Of a DNA stretch of 64,000 bases, positions 37,081-47,270 are shown piece after piece. This stretch comes from Acheta domesticus (taxonomy: Eukaryota; Arthropoda; Insecta; Orthoptera; Gryllidae), in assembly GCA_031308135.1 (NCBI GenBank), contig JAHLJT010008756.1:99784510-99848509 (forward strand), given 5' to 3'. The first letter of the stretch is position 1. Each line of letters begins with the position of its first letter. The notes below the pieces were generated by a model that saw only the letters and a list, made by a program, of their open reading frames with translations, did no database searches and was not told the origin of the DNA. Made by a program: the position numbers and the translations under genes.

Positions 37081-40000
37081 GGACTAAAGGTCTGCCAGTC
37101 AATCGGTTCTCGTTCCCTCAATGTAACTTTCCTTTCTTAATCATTCCTTCCTGCCAAGATGAGCCATCAACCACTAGACCTTTCGCCTCGAGTGGCTGAA
37201 AGCGGAGAAGCTTCTCGCGCCCACAGACTCTTCAGCCACACGCAGGGCAAACAGCTGCTGAGGATGAATACTGGGACATAAAAGGAGAAAGCTCTCATCA
37301 GATGCGATTATCTTCTAGATAGTGGCAATTCCCATCGTACAGACGTCTTGAAGGGTACAAAAAGTTATGTGTAATAGTTGCCTCATCACGAATTTCTTTC
37401 TTTGCAAAATTAACAAATCTGAAGAAAGATTTTCTGAAAAGAAGTTTGAGTATAATGAAGGAAATATTTTTTTCAAAGAGAATATATGAATCTAGAATAG
37501 AGTAATAGAAAGTTTTATCTTAAAAAAAAGGTTAACTTTTTTCACACAGAAACACTTAACATAAATTAAAAAAGACTAGAGGTTTTACCACTGAACTAAT
37601 GATTTTCAGAAGTTTTTAAATTCTTTGTTAATATTTCTTCAATACAACTTAAATAATTTGTGATTTTCACAAAGTGCATAATCCTCCGTAAATAAACGAA
37701 CAATAGATTTCATAATCGACACTAAATACAATGAAGCTCTTATAATCGTACCTGCTAAATGAAGTTACTTGACCCCTTCTCATTAGCTGCTTTCTGTCAT
37801 CAAAAGTGCAACAAACTTCTGTGCAAAGTCAACAAAACATGACGTAAATTAAAATTCATAACTTTGACCTTCATGTTCAATCTCGCACTTGAATATACAT
37901 TTTCGTTTTTGAGTGAGGTGCAATTGAAATGAAACTAAGTCGGAAATTCTCTAATTTATTAATTTTGATTTAGTGAAATACGTCGTAAAAATATATTTTA
38001 TTATAAAAATATTTATAGAATTCTTGTAGACTTTTTTATAAATACAAATATGTGTAAGCGAATAATTTTATAAGAGAGGGAAAATATATAACTCCATAAT
38101 GAGTATAATATAGTAATTGTTCATCTCCTAAAATGTTTTAAGGAGTACATTGGAGAACGTACCATATTTGGAGATAACTATATTGTATACATTATGAATA
38201 AATTATTCCCTTTCGTTTTTACAGAAAATTATGAAGTTCCACAAAACTGTTTACGAAACCATTAAATAGAGTAAAGAATAACATCGCCCAGATCATTCAC
38301 GTGGCGCGAGGCGGTTGCTTGTGCTATTTGGTAGAGGGGAGGGGGTGAGGGGAGAGTGAGATGGCGAGGTGAAAGTGGGCGTATCCCCGAAGAGGGGGAA
38401 GTGCACCTTCGGCCTCGAACCAACGCCTCTGCAGGCGCTGACGGGCTCCGCCGGTTGGCTCTCCGGGGGACGCAAACAACGCCACTCGAGACACCTCGCC
38501 TTTCCACTTGCAGCTGTTTCAACAACTACGCTCTGTTTACTTATCAATTTTATCGACTCCTTGAATCAATTTAAATATAAATATAGTTTTAAAACACTTA
38601 ATTGATTAAAGTGTAATCGATTTTGAAGGGCAGAACTTAGTAGTAATTAAGAAAGTACAGTAACTTCAGTTACGTATTCCTTCATTTATTTCGAGACGTA
38701 CTATTTTGTTTATTTTTTTAGTAAATAAATTTGTCTAATTTTCGTATTCACTGTGCACATCTTTACAATCGCATCATAACATTTCAAACTGATTTAAAAA
38801 CTGTAAAAATATACTCTCTCTATGTATTCTATTTAGACCATTTCCTATTCTTAATCACCATTTACCCTTAATAATCATAAGTAATATTACAGTACTTTGA
38901 GTGATATTTAGTGTCACTATTACTCGAGTTAACATGTTTAATGGCTTAAATGAACAATATAAAATCACAGGAATTACGAAAAAGAGAATTATTACTCAAA
39001 ACTGCAACCGAATTACGTGAAATTTCCATTCAGCTCCAAATGATCACTTTCTCCTAGACTAATATAAATTCAAGAAAAGTATTAATACCGTTTAATGCAG
39101 AAAATCGTTTTAAATGTTTCAATTTTATGATAAGGAAACTTTCAAAAAAATTACAACAAAACTGCTTACATGAACATTTATTAGAAACACAATTATTAAA
39201 GTTACAGGAAGTTGAGTTTTTCATGTCTTGGGATTTTATGGAAGTATTTGAAATGGAAGAGGTAGAAGCTGAATTAGTAGCAGAATGCTTCAATTTCGAA
39301 TAGCCCGAACATACGTTCGTACTCATTAAAGTATTTTTCCTCTATAATTTTGGCTGTAACGTTCCACAAAGTTTTGATAGCATATTCTTGTACTCTTCAT
39401 CTTCTAATCTGCGCATATTAATTGCACAATCTTTCAAAATTTTTGAAATTTCTTCATTTGTTGTTTGTGTGGTCAATTTGTATTTTCTTTCTTCGCAAAA
39501 TTCTTGAAATTGCTCCCACATACTCTCTCTGTTTCCTTTGCTATTTTTCGCCACTCGGCACATAATAGATTCATTTTGAGAGAATGTGACATTACCAAAA
39601 GCATTAATGTTATATTGATGGTCGGAAGCTATTATAGACCTAAAACAATTGCTATCAATAACAACAACAACCACAACAAAAAGGTAAACAAAGTGACTAC
39701 AGCGAAGTGCAAAGTTGATAATCATATGGTGATAGATATTTGGAATTGGTTTAATTAGGATATATTTCTGTCTAGCATTGGTAACTTACGACACGGGCCG
39801 ACATGAGTGAAATATTCACCCTATTCTTTCATAAAATAGACAAAGAGAATACACGATCTGCCATGAAAATGAAAGGACGTGAAAATCATCTCTCCTCGCC
39901 AGCGATCAGAAACGAGATGTGCTACAGAATGGCACATCACCTTGCACACGATAAAACCTTGTCACGAATAGCAGTATTAGAAGAACGAATCAGTAGATAA

Positions 40001-40295
40001 TACTTATTTAGTGCACTGAAGATACTTTATCGTAAGAGGGGAATAATATAAAAATAAGATCTTTAAATGATCTTCATAAAATCAACGGAAACTTGCCATA
40101 GATTACTTGTTAATTTCATCATTCGTATTCGACAAAATATTTTGTTTATATTTAGTTTGTCAGAAATAATGTTTAAAGAATAAAATTGTTTGTTACGATA
40201 CGTAGTAAGGAGGAAATTATGTTTGCTCCAAGAATTGATGTCAAAATTTTGACGGAAATACAAGTTTTGTGAAGTACATGACTGAACCTTTTTTT
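37081..40295. other. AT-rich spacer
   Basis: A small, moderately CpG-rich patch lies at 38,285-38,510. A coding-like minus-strand stretch at 39.1-39.7 kb is listed separately. Nothing else recognised. Confidence 0.45.
39060..39639 (-). pseudogene. Coding-like minus-strand stretch of unknown origin
   Basis: A frame running down from 39,725 ends at 39,342. Its last 99 codons (from a possible splice acceptor, ttttag, ending at 39,640) have a charged, protein-like composition: RESMWEQFQEFCEER, then NEEISKILKDC and RRLEDEEYKNML. After the stop a frame offset by one base continues with KIIEEKYFNEYERMFGLFE, as if a single-base change had broken a longer frame. I recognise no family. It could be an old transposon-derived or host exon relic, or chance in AT-rich DNA. 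Confidence 0.25.
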
Positions 40296-40560
40296 TTTGC
40301 TAACTCCGTCTGGTCTGTCTGTTGGTCCCTTTGTGTGTGTCAATAACACTACCGCCTAAACTGCACACAGAATTTTCACCTAAACGACTATTCTCTGACC
40401 GACGTGACTGAACTCCTGGGCGCCGAAATTGCAACGGATATTTTAATTATGAAAGGTACATTACATGACGTCCCCTGCACATTTAAAAAAATTTCCCAAA
40501 CATTTTAAAAATGTTTGGCCTCGATATAGGAAATTTTTAAAACGTTTGGATTGGATATAG
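40296..40560 (+). repeat. Dispersed repeat family B, partial copy
   Basis: Contains gtctggtctgtctgttggtc (compare the gacagacagacgg block at 63.9 kb, opposite orientation), a block on cgcctaaact shared with 42,050, a gcaacggatattttaattatg block and acattacatga as in the copy at 58.1 kb. A 25-bp word beginning atataggaa/atatagga recurs at 40,524 and 40,555. Confidence 0.45.
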
Positions 40561-41061
40561 GAAAGCGGTCTTATAAATATGAGGTCAAATCCTATTTCCA
40601 TTAAAACTCTTGAAATTTCGAAAATTGCAAAAGTATCTTTCTTACAATTCCGTTATTTAAGATACATATTATTTAATGAAATCTTTTCTTCAAAACTAGA
40701 TGTTGCATTTATCTTTTTTGGTGTAAGAAGTATTCACGTAAGTTTGAAAACCCCTGTCAGTTTGAAAAATAGGTAAACAAGGTTTCTTAAAAACAGGAGT
40801 AGTATTGCATGTAATATTATTATATTGCAAAAAACGTTAGAAAATTATTATAGAAAATCTAAGATGTATAACTTATATTTATTTATATACTGATTATTCT
40901 TTCATTTTCAAAACATAGACATTTTATTTTTAATGATAAGTAATAAATTTTAAATTATTACATCAGTGTATAAATTACTGATATACTACTATAAAATACT
41001 TGAATTGTTGTGGTAATTTTTATTTTATACCGGGTTATTTTATTTACTGTCATAATTCTTC
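40561..41061. other. AT-rich spacer
   Basis: No feature recognised. Confidence 0.5.
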
Positions 41062-41420
41062 TCTATTTTTTGGGCTCTCTGATGAAGTGCCCATGGCCTT
41101 GACCACGTCTTCGCTCACAGCGTCTTGTTCTACTCAGTCGAGGCGAGAATAGGGCTAGCGCCAACGGGTCGGCAGGAATGACGCATCCCTTGCTTCTGGA
41201 ACATTGCACGTGAAGATACAGATCGCGCCAGAGCTCCGCCAGTCGCCGAGATAGTAGAACGCCTCGGTCTACTGGCCGGCACGCAGAGCCACAACGCTCC
41301 CGTCGCCCCACATTGCGAAGGCAAGGCCGCGCCACGCCGCGCCGGGCGGGGACCCGCCCCCGGGATCAAGAAGGCTCGTGCACATGAACGAGAAGGAGGC
41401 GTTCACGTGGCCGACTCAAA
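41062..41420. promoter_or_regulatory. CpG island 8
   Basis: A CpG-rich block with balanced, non-repetitive sequence, unlike the triplet-rich islands. It ends with an E-box in gttcacgtgg near 41,402. A promoter-type island is plausible, but no exon was found on either side. Confidence 0.45.
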
Positions 41421-41999
41421 GCTTATAACCAGTCCTTGGGTTGTAATGACGCTCCATTCTCACGAACGCCGTAGAAACTAGGAGCGAGACGTATGGGAAA
41501 AAAGCAAGCCAGAAAATGTCTGTTGAGAAATCCTAACACTTTCTGAAAACCCGGTCACATTTTCTTCAAAATCACACGAGATCAAGCTAAAAGAGAGGAG
41601 GGAAGAAGGAGCGAGGAGGAAGAAACAGAATAATAAGGAAGAAAGACAGCAAGGAGGTAAAAGAGAGACGATAGTTGATAAGGAGAAAGAGAAGTAGAGC
41701 TTTCGTATTTCAAAATTATAATGATTACGTAAAGTTTTTAGAAGAAAATACGAGTGATATTTCAAGTTAATAAGAAAACACATATCCGTCTATTTTTCCC
41801 CATTGGCTAAGTTCCACTACTGTACTTCTACTGTACTTTTAGTTTTGTAATCATGCTCTGGAAATCGGCGATTTTAGAAGAGAATTCGAAGATGATTTAT
41901 TTTTGCCGAGACCTGGAAACGAAAAAAATGGTTAAATTCCATTCCTGTATATTATTATCTAATTATTCAATCATTATTTTCTCTAATAAGTTGTGTTAA
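41421..41999. other. Spacer with purine tract
   Basis: A purine-rich run of AAGAGAGG/GGAAGAAG-type units spans 41,588-41,700. The rest is AT-rich without features. Confidence 0.5.
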
Positions 42000-42535
42000 C
42001 ACAGTCCATGATTTGTGGGTTCTTGATACCGAACGCTACCGCCTAAACTTTTCAGACTTTTCTCCAAAATTGATATTCTCCAAATGATCTGAGCTAATTC
42101 AAGGCTCTAAGGAATTCAAACGAATATTTTGATTTTGGAGTGTTCCTTACATCAAGCCTTAACAACATTTTTAAATGTTCTCAAACATGGCTTCGAATCC
42201 TCTCCTACATATTTCAGCAGCATAGGTGAGTTTTGCGGTTCTCACACTCAACCAATATTTATAAATAAGAAACAAAGAAAGGAAATTTCATGGAGACTTG
42301 GCAAATTGCGCTTCAACCTTAACAATATGAAGAATATGTTGAAAAAAAGCATTTAAATACTATTCATACCAAGTGCAATCCGTAGCACAGGTAGCGTTCT
42401 TGACATATTGATATAGCTATATAACTTGAAAACGAAGCATTCTAGGGCCTCAAAACCTGGTATTTTGAGGACAAAGATATCAAATAAACGTTCCTCACAC
42501 TGCAGGATGGGATCTTCTTGGGCATTGTTCTATTT
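42000..42535 (+). repeat. Mosaic of family B and family C sequence
   Basis: The first part (42,000-42,200) matches family B: a tttgtgggttcttgataccg block, ccgcctaaac, tctccaaaattgata, and a tttgattttgg block. The last part (42,370-42,530) matches the family C repeat at 1655-1825 through gcattctagggcctcaaaac, ttttgagg-c-aaag, and acgttcctcacactg. Either the two families belong to one larger element or one inserted beside the other. Confidence 0.55.
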
Positions 42536-42576
42536 TTTTTTCTGATCGCAATTGCAATTTGTTCTATATATTTTTT

Positions 42577-43002
42577 GATGCAATTGATATTTCAAACAAA
42601 TTTTCAATAACGATTTATTCAGTATTACCCGAATAGGCAGATGTATTCGAAACAATTCGCAATACTTCCTTAAAAACAGCATTTGAAGTAATTATGGTCT
42701 TCCTCGATAGTTCCCTTCATTGCATTGAAATTTCAATTCCAAACATTGCAAAAAGAAGGGTTGCACTTGCCCAATCTTGTATTTTCGCACGAAAAACATT
42801 ATGAAGCTTTCTCAAGAGCAAAATCTTTTCTAATACTTTTGTGACTATCCATGAAAGCGAAAAGCAAACTATCGAGGAAGACCATAATTACTTCAAATGC
42901 TGTTTTTAAGGAAGTATTGCGAATTGTTCCGAATACATCTGCCTATTCGGGTAATACTGAATAAATCTTTATTGAAAATGTGTTTCAAATATCAATTGCA
43001 TC
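42577..43002. repeat. Long foldback: 136-bp near-perfect inverted arms
   Basis: The left arm (42,577-42,712) and right arm (42,867-43,002) are reverse complements with about four mismatches in 136 bp, separated by a 154-bp loop. The inner edge is the cctcgatagtt word; the outer edge is gatgcaattgatattt. The arms are AT-rich and unlike any other sequence I noticed in the window. Transcription would give a long double-stranded RNA hairpin. It may be a foldback (MITE-like) transposon; no target duplication was seen. Confidence 0.9.
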
Positions 43003-46000
43003 GTTATTTTAATTTTATATTCTGTAAGTACATTGGAAGATATCCATTTACATTATTTATACATTTTTTAAACAAATAAACACGTTTCGTTAACATCTTT
43101 CCCTCTTAATTTGGAAATGGAAGGATAGTGAAGAGGGTGGGGTTTAACGTGCGTAAGTTGTCGCAAGGGTTCCCTAATTTTTTATTTAACTTATACAACG
43201 TAAAGTTCGCTTAAAAATAGTGGAAATTCCATTTTATTCATTTTTCGAAAATTGCAAAAGTTCAATTTGTTTCGATGTCTTGCTACGAATGTAATATTGA
43301 AGTCACATAGTTTTTCTTTCATAAAATCTGTAAGCAAAAGGCATTTTTAAAATAAATTGTTTTATAATTCTTCGAAAGTGAGTATTTTTTGTAGTTTTAA
43401 CGTGGAATTTATTCAATTTTAATAATTATTTTTTCCGGCTCTCATATTTTTCTTTGATTTTTATTTTAAATATTATTTCTATATTCTATGCCTATATTAC
43501 TATGTCTATATTTTTCGCGCAAGTGCATTTTTATATATTAGATAAAAATAATTATCTTTTGTTTAGTGTAATTTATTACATTCAAATTTATATGATTTTA
43601 ATGAGAAAAACTAAATTTTAAAATTGGTAGTTACTGATAAGAATTTTTGGAAAAGTTAGTAATTTCATTATGCACTGTGTCATAAAACGTGTGTCAAAAA
43701 AGACCATGTGTTATTATGCTTTCATAATATTACTGTGACCGAACTTTATCGTTGCGATGAGTGTAGAATGGTTTGTGTGAGCCACTGTCATTTACTTGAT
43801 ATTCATCCATGATTTATTTTACTTGATGAGAAAACTAGCGATCATGTACCCTTACAGACCAATAGAACGGAGACTGTTTTGTTACACAAGTAATTCGGAT
43901 CAGTTGCTAGTCTAAAATGTTTTGAAGTCTCTAGTCTGAAACCTTTCCCAGTTTAATTTCAAGGGAGTTCACACAATTTGTTGTACTTCAACACAATCAT
44001 TTTATTTTAAAACTTATTTAAATAAATCAAGGCTGCATGAACAGCATTAATATTTATACAATATCAGTACGTATTTACTTCTTCTTTCCTCTTTGTCCTT
44101 AAAATTTGCCATCCTACGCCCGGACCTGTAGAGCTCATTTATTAAGAGAGCTCTTCATGTGACACGCGTTCGACACATGGTCTCGTTTTCTGATAGCGGA
44201 CGAAACATTTGGGTTTCTTTCTCGCTAGTGTTTCCGTCAAGGGCAACCGTGTGATGATTCGCACCTGTTTCACAAACGTTGCCGCGATCGACGCAGAAGG
44301 CGACTGCGGGAGCTGCGCGCGTGGTATGACGGTGTGGGGCACAACAGCGTCACTTGTGGAAAAGCAAAGGGACAGAGCAAATACTCCCCGCATGAAAACT
44401 CTATACTCTCGTCTGCCACTGAGAACAGCAATGGGATGTCAAGTTTATACACGCTAAGGGGGATACCAAAGACTCGCAACTCAGGGTTTCTCCCGGTTTT
44501 CACTCTCCCTCCCTCACACGTACAAAAACCTGTACACCAACGCTGCATTTTCACGCAATCCTGGAATTAGTGTACTATATTTCAGTAAAACATTCTTACG
44601 AAAAAATATAATTAAAATGCTGGTTTATTAGATCTTTACAATGATGTTTCTGGCTATATCAGAAAAGTTAAAATTACATTTCAATGATCAAAAGTAAAAA
44701 CAAGTATTTCATTATAACAATGAAATAAAACTAAGACAGTATAATAGAAATTAAATTGAAAATCATTTAAAAATTATATTTTGTTTCAAATGAAATCCTC
44801 AGAATGAACAAACGCACTGTGCATTCATTATACATATGCCTTTATCTTTTCAGCATTTGTGAATTGACAATCGATGCGATAAAACTTACTTCAAAGAATT
44901 CAAAGGTGCTCCCTTGCGCAGCTGACAGCACGGATTGCATGGAAAATTGCCACCAATGTTTTCGAGGCCGACACTGAGCTGGAACGTCAATTGCAATCCT
45001 CCACTGGGAAGAGAGGAATTCAGTGCAGAGAATGCGCGCGAGTCTGCAGCCGGCGCAGATGGGCCTTCTCCCCCTCCCCCTCCCCCCACCGCCCCTAAAC
45101 AATCGCAGGCGCACGGAGATTAAAACATACTTCCTGTTTCCAGAAGGAACACGGATAATGCGGTCTGGAAGTACTTGTAATGCTATGAGAAAACTCCAAG
45201 AGAAGTGCGCCGTGTTTTAATAAAAGAAATATACAAACTATTTGAAATAAAAAGCAGTTTCCTTTCGAGCCAATTTGGGAAATGGAAAGAAGTTTTTTTG
45301 GGAAAAGACAGAAGAGACGAGATGTGGGAGATCTGCACAGTTGTTGGTTAGCGTGAGCAGTAAATGAAATTCACCAAATACAGTACTAGCCGACGCTTTA
45401 GACGCAGATTTGTGCCGAAGATTTGTTTTTAAGTTTCTTCCACTAAAACGGGTTTGTTCGGATACGCCGAAGAGTTGTTTCTGAGATGTCAAAACATCAT
45501 ATGCCTAGTTTCATGGAAACTGTTTCTGTTCATGAAATTAATGATAAATAGTCACTGTGATGAGCCATGATCATATTGATCCTTGCAATCTTTTCTTTGC
45601 GTTTTATTTTATTTTATGAGTCAATTATTCGCGTTAAAGATAACAGTATTTTATTAATTTAGTAAAGCAAATATTCAGAATGGTAATTTAGTTACGTCTT
45701 CTAAGATTAAATTTAAAATGGTTAACATTATATTTGAAATATAATAATTGAAAGGTTATGTTTTCTTGATTTAGGCAAGAGTGTGATGGGATGATGGGGA
45801 GCTTGGTAGCCAATAAATTACCTAAAGCATATTTGAAATTTATTTGAGGGGTTTATTATTTTTGTTGATTTAGCGAAGATGAAGACGTTGTCTGGTGGAA
45901 TGTCTGAAAGCGCCAGACAAAGGATATCCATGGAGTTCTTGGAGAGCAGCCGGCAAAGAAAGAATTTCAAAAAAAATTTGAAATATAATAATCGAGCGGT

Positions 46001-46060
46001 TACGATTTGAGGAAGAGGAAGGGAAGCAATGTGTCTTGGGAAGAAGGGGAGGCCCGCATT
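43003..46060. other. AT-rich spacer
   Basis: A somewhat GC-richer patch at 44,145-44,540 and another at 44,920-45,120 have no recognisable coding content. A 28-bp word on tttgaaatataataat recurs near 45,733 and 45,978. Confidence 0.45.
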
Positions 46061-46061
46061 A

Positions 46062-46558
46062 GTTCAGTAATTTGTCCCGTAAATGTAGTGCATGGTTTTT
46101 CTCGAGCGGTAGATGTGGTATTCGCTGAATGGTGAGATCCGCCGTCGACCATCGACTAGGGATGTTTTGCCCAACCAGTTATGTTCCATCAGCGGGGCAC
46201 CGCCCAAGCCGAGACAAGCTCTAAGCTCCCGTCCGGTCTTCTGGCATGCGGTAGTGTAGTGGATGTGAGTGTTTGTAAGTAAGAGGGTGAGGATAAGAAA
46301 AGGAAGAGGAAGAAAAAGATAGCGTGCGGTCCGTGGCCCATTTGTTAGGATACTGCTCCGGCATTCGCCTGGTGTTGATCGGAGAAACCACCGATCAGAG
46401 CAGCCGGCTGCTAGAATACTCCTCCAGACAGCGACTGAATTCGATCTAGCTGACAAGGTAATGTCGAAAAATCCTGCCAGCGTCGGGACTCGAACCCCAG
46501 GTCCTCCCTGTCAGAGGCACTGCAATGACTACTTGATGCCCTGAGCCACCTCTCCCGA
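46062..46558 (-). mobile_element. tRNA-headed SINE, copy 4 (best head)
   Basis: Read on the minus strand, it starts cgggagaggtggctcag and carries a near-consensus A box (ggtggctcagggca, 46,550-46,537) and a perfect B box (ggttcgagtcc, 46,496-46,486), 40 bases apart, as in tRNA-derived RNA polymerase III promoters. The body follows the same order as the other copies: gaattcagtcgctgtctgga, ggagaaaccaccgatcag on the opposite strand, gcgaatgccggagcag, gggccacggaccgc and gcactacatttacgggac. The 3' part shared by the other copies after acgggac is missing. It ends two bases before CpG island 9. Confidence 0.85.
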
Positions 46559-46559
46559 T

Positions 46560-47270
46560 GGTTGGTGTACGAGAGGGGGGCGTGCGCGATGCGGTCGTGA
46601 GCCGGGGGGATGGGGAGGCGGCCGGAGCGGCGCGGCGCCGCACGCGCACGCGGAGCCCATCACGTGCGCGCGGCCGCGACCCGCGGGGCGGGCCGGCGCG
46701 GGCCGGCGGCGGGTGGGCGGCAGCGGGCGGGACAGGGGCGGGCGGAACTGGGACGGGGCGGGCCGGAGGCGGGATAGGGCGGCGGAGCGGGAACGGCAAG
46801 CCGGGGTCGCGTGGGGCGCGGGCCAATGGCGCGGCGCGGCGCCCGATCAATGAGGCGATGGCGTGCGCCGCGCCGCCGCCGCCGCCGCCGCCGCCCCCCG
46901 TTCCCAGAAGCAGCAGCAGCGCCGGCGGCGGCGGCAGCGCGCCGGGGGCGGCGAGGGCGGCGGCGGCGCCCGGGCGTCTGCGGGGCGCGCGGTCGATGCG
47001 CCGCCCATCGCCCGCCTCCGCTGCGAGCGGCGCCGCCTGCCCGCCCCCCCCCCGCGCTCTCATTCATTCGGGAAATCCCCTGCTCGCGCGGGCGATTGGG
47101 TGGCGCACGCGGCTGCGGCTGCGTCGCGGGGGGAGGGGGCGTCTTCGCCCATCGGCACTCGGCCAGGTGCCCCGCCCCCTCCCGCGAGGGCTGCGAGACC
47201 TCTGGGCCGGAGAGCCCCCGAGGGCCCGCGGCGGCCGCAAGGGGGTGACAATGCTGAGACTATTTGGGAT
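46560..47270. promoter_or_regulatory. CpG island 9 (largest)
   Basis: About 700 bp of very GC- and CpG-rich DNA. A CCG triplet run lies at 46,871-46,898, a GCA run at 46,908-46,920, and GGC-rich sequence at 46,921-46,980. Motifs include GGGGCGGG (Sp/KLF-like; e.g. 46,755), gcgattggg (inverted CCAAT; 47,089) and gccaatggcgcgg (46,822). A frame open across the whole island on the plus strand (46,558-47,406) is Ala/Arg/Gly/Pro-rich and parallel frames are open in other phases, so coding is not supported. It is the best candidate for a promoter in the window; direction unknown. Confidence 0.5.

Noticed and set aside
36417..37121. 234-codon Ala/Thr/Pro-rich minus-strand frame
   Set aside because: By-product of the GGN triplet array; all phases avoid stops.
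46064..46456. 130-codon minus-strand frame
   Set aside because: Lies wholly inside SINE copy 4, a non-coding element; the other copies do not keep the frame.
46486..46550. Possible genuine tRNA gene on the minus strand
   Set aside because: A and B boxes are good, but no acceptor stem or cloverleaf can be formed, and the sequence continues into the SINE body found at three other loci.
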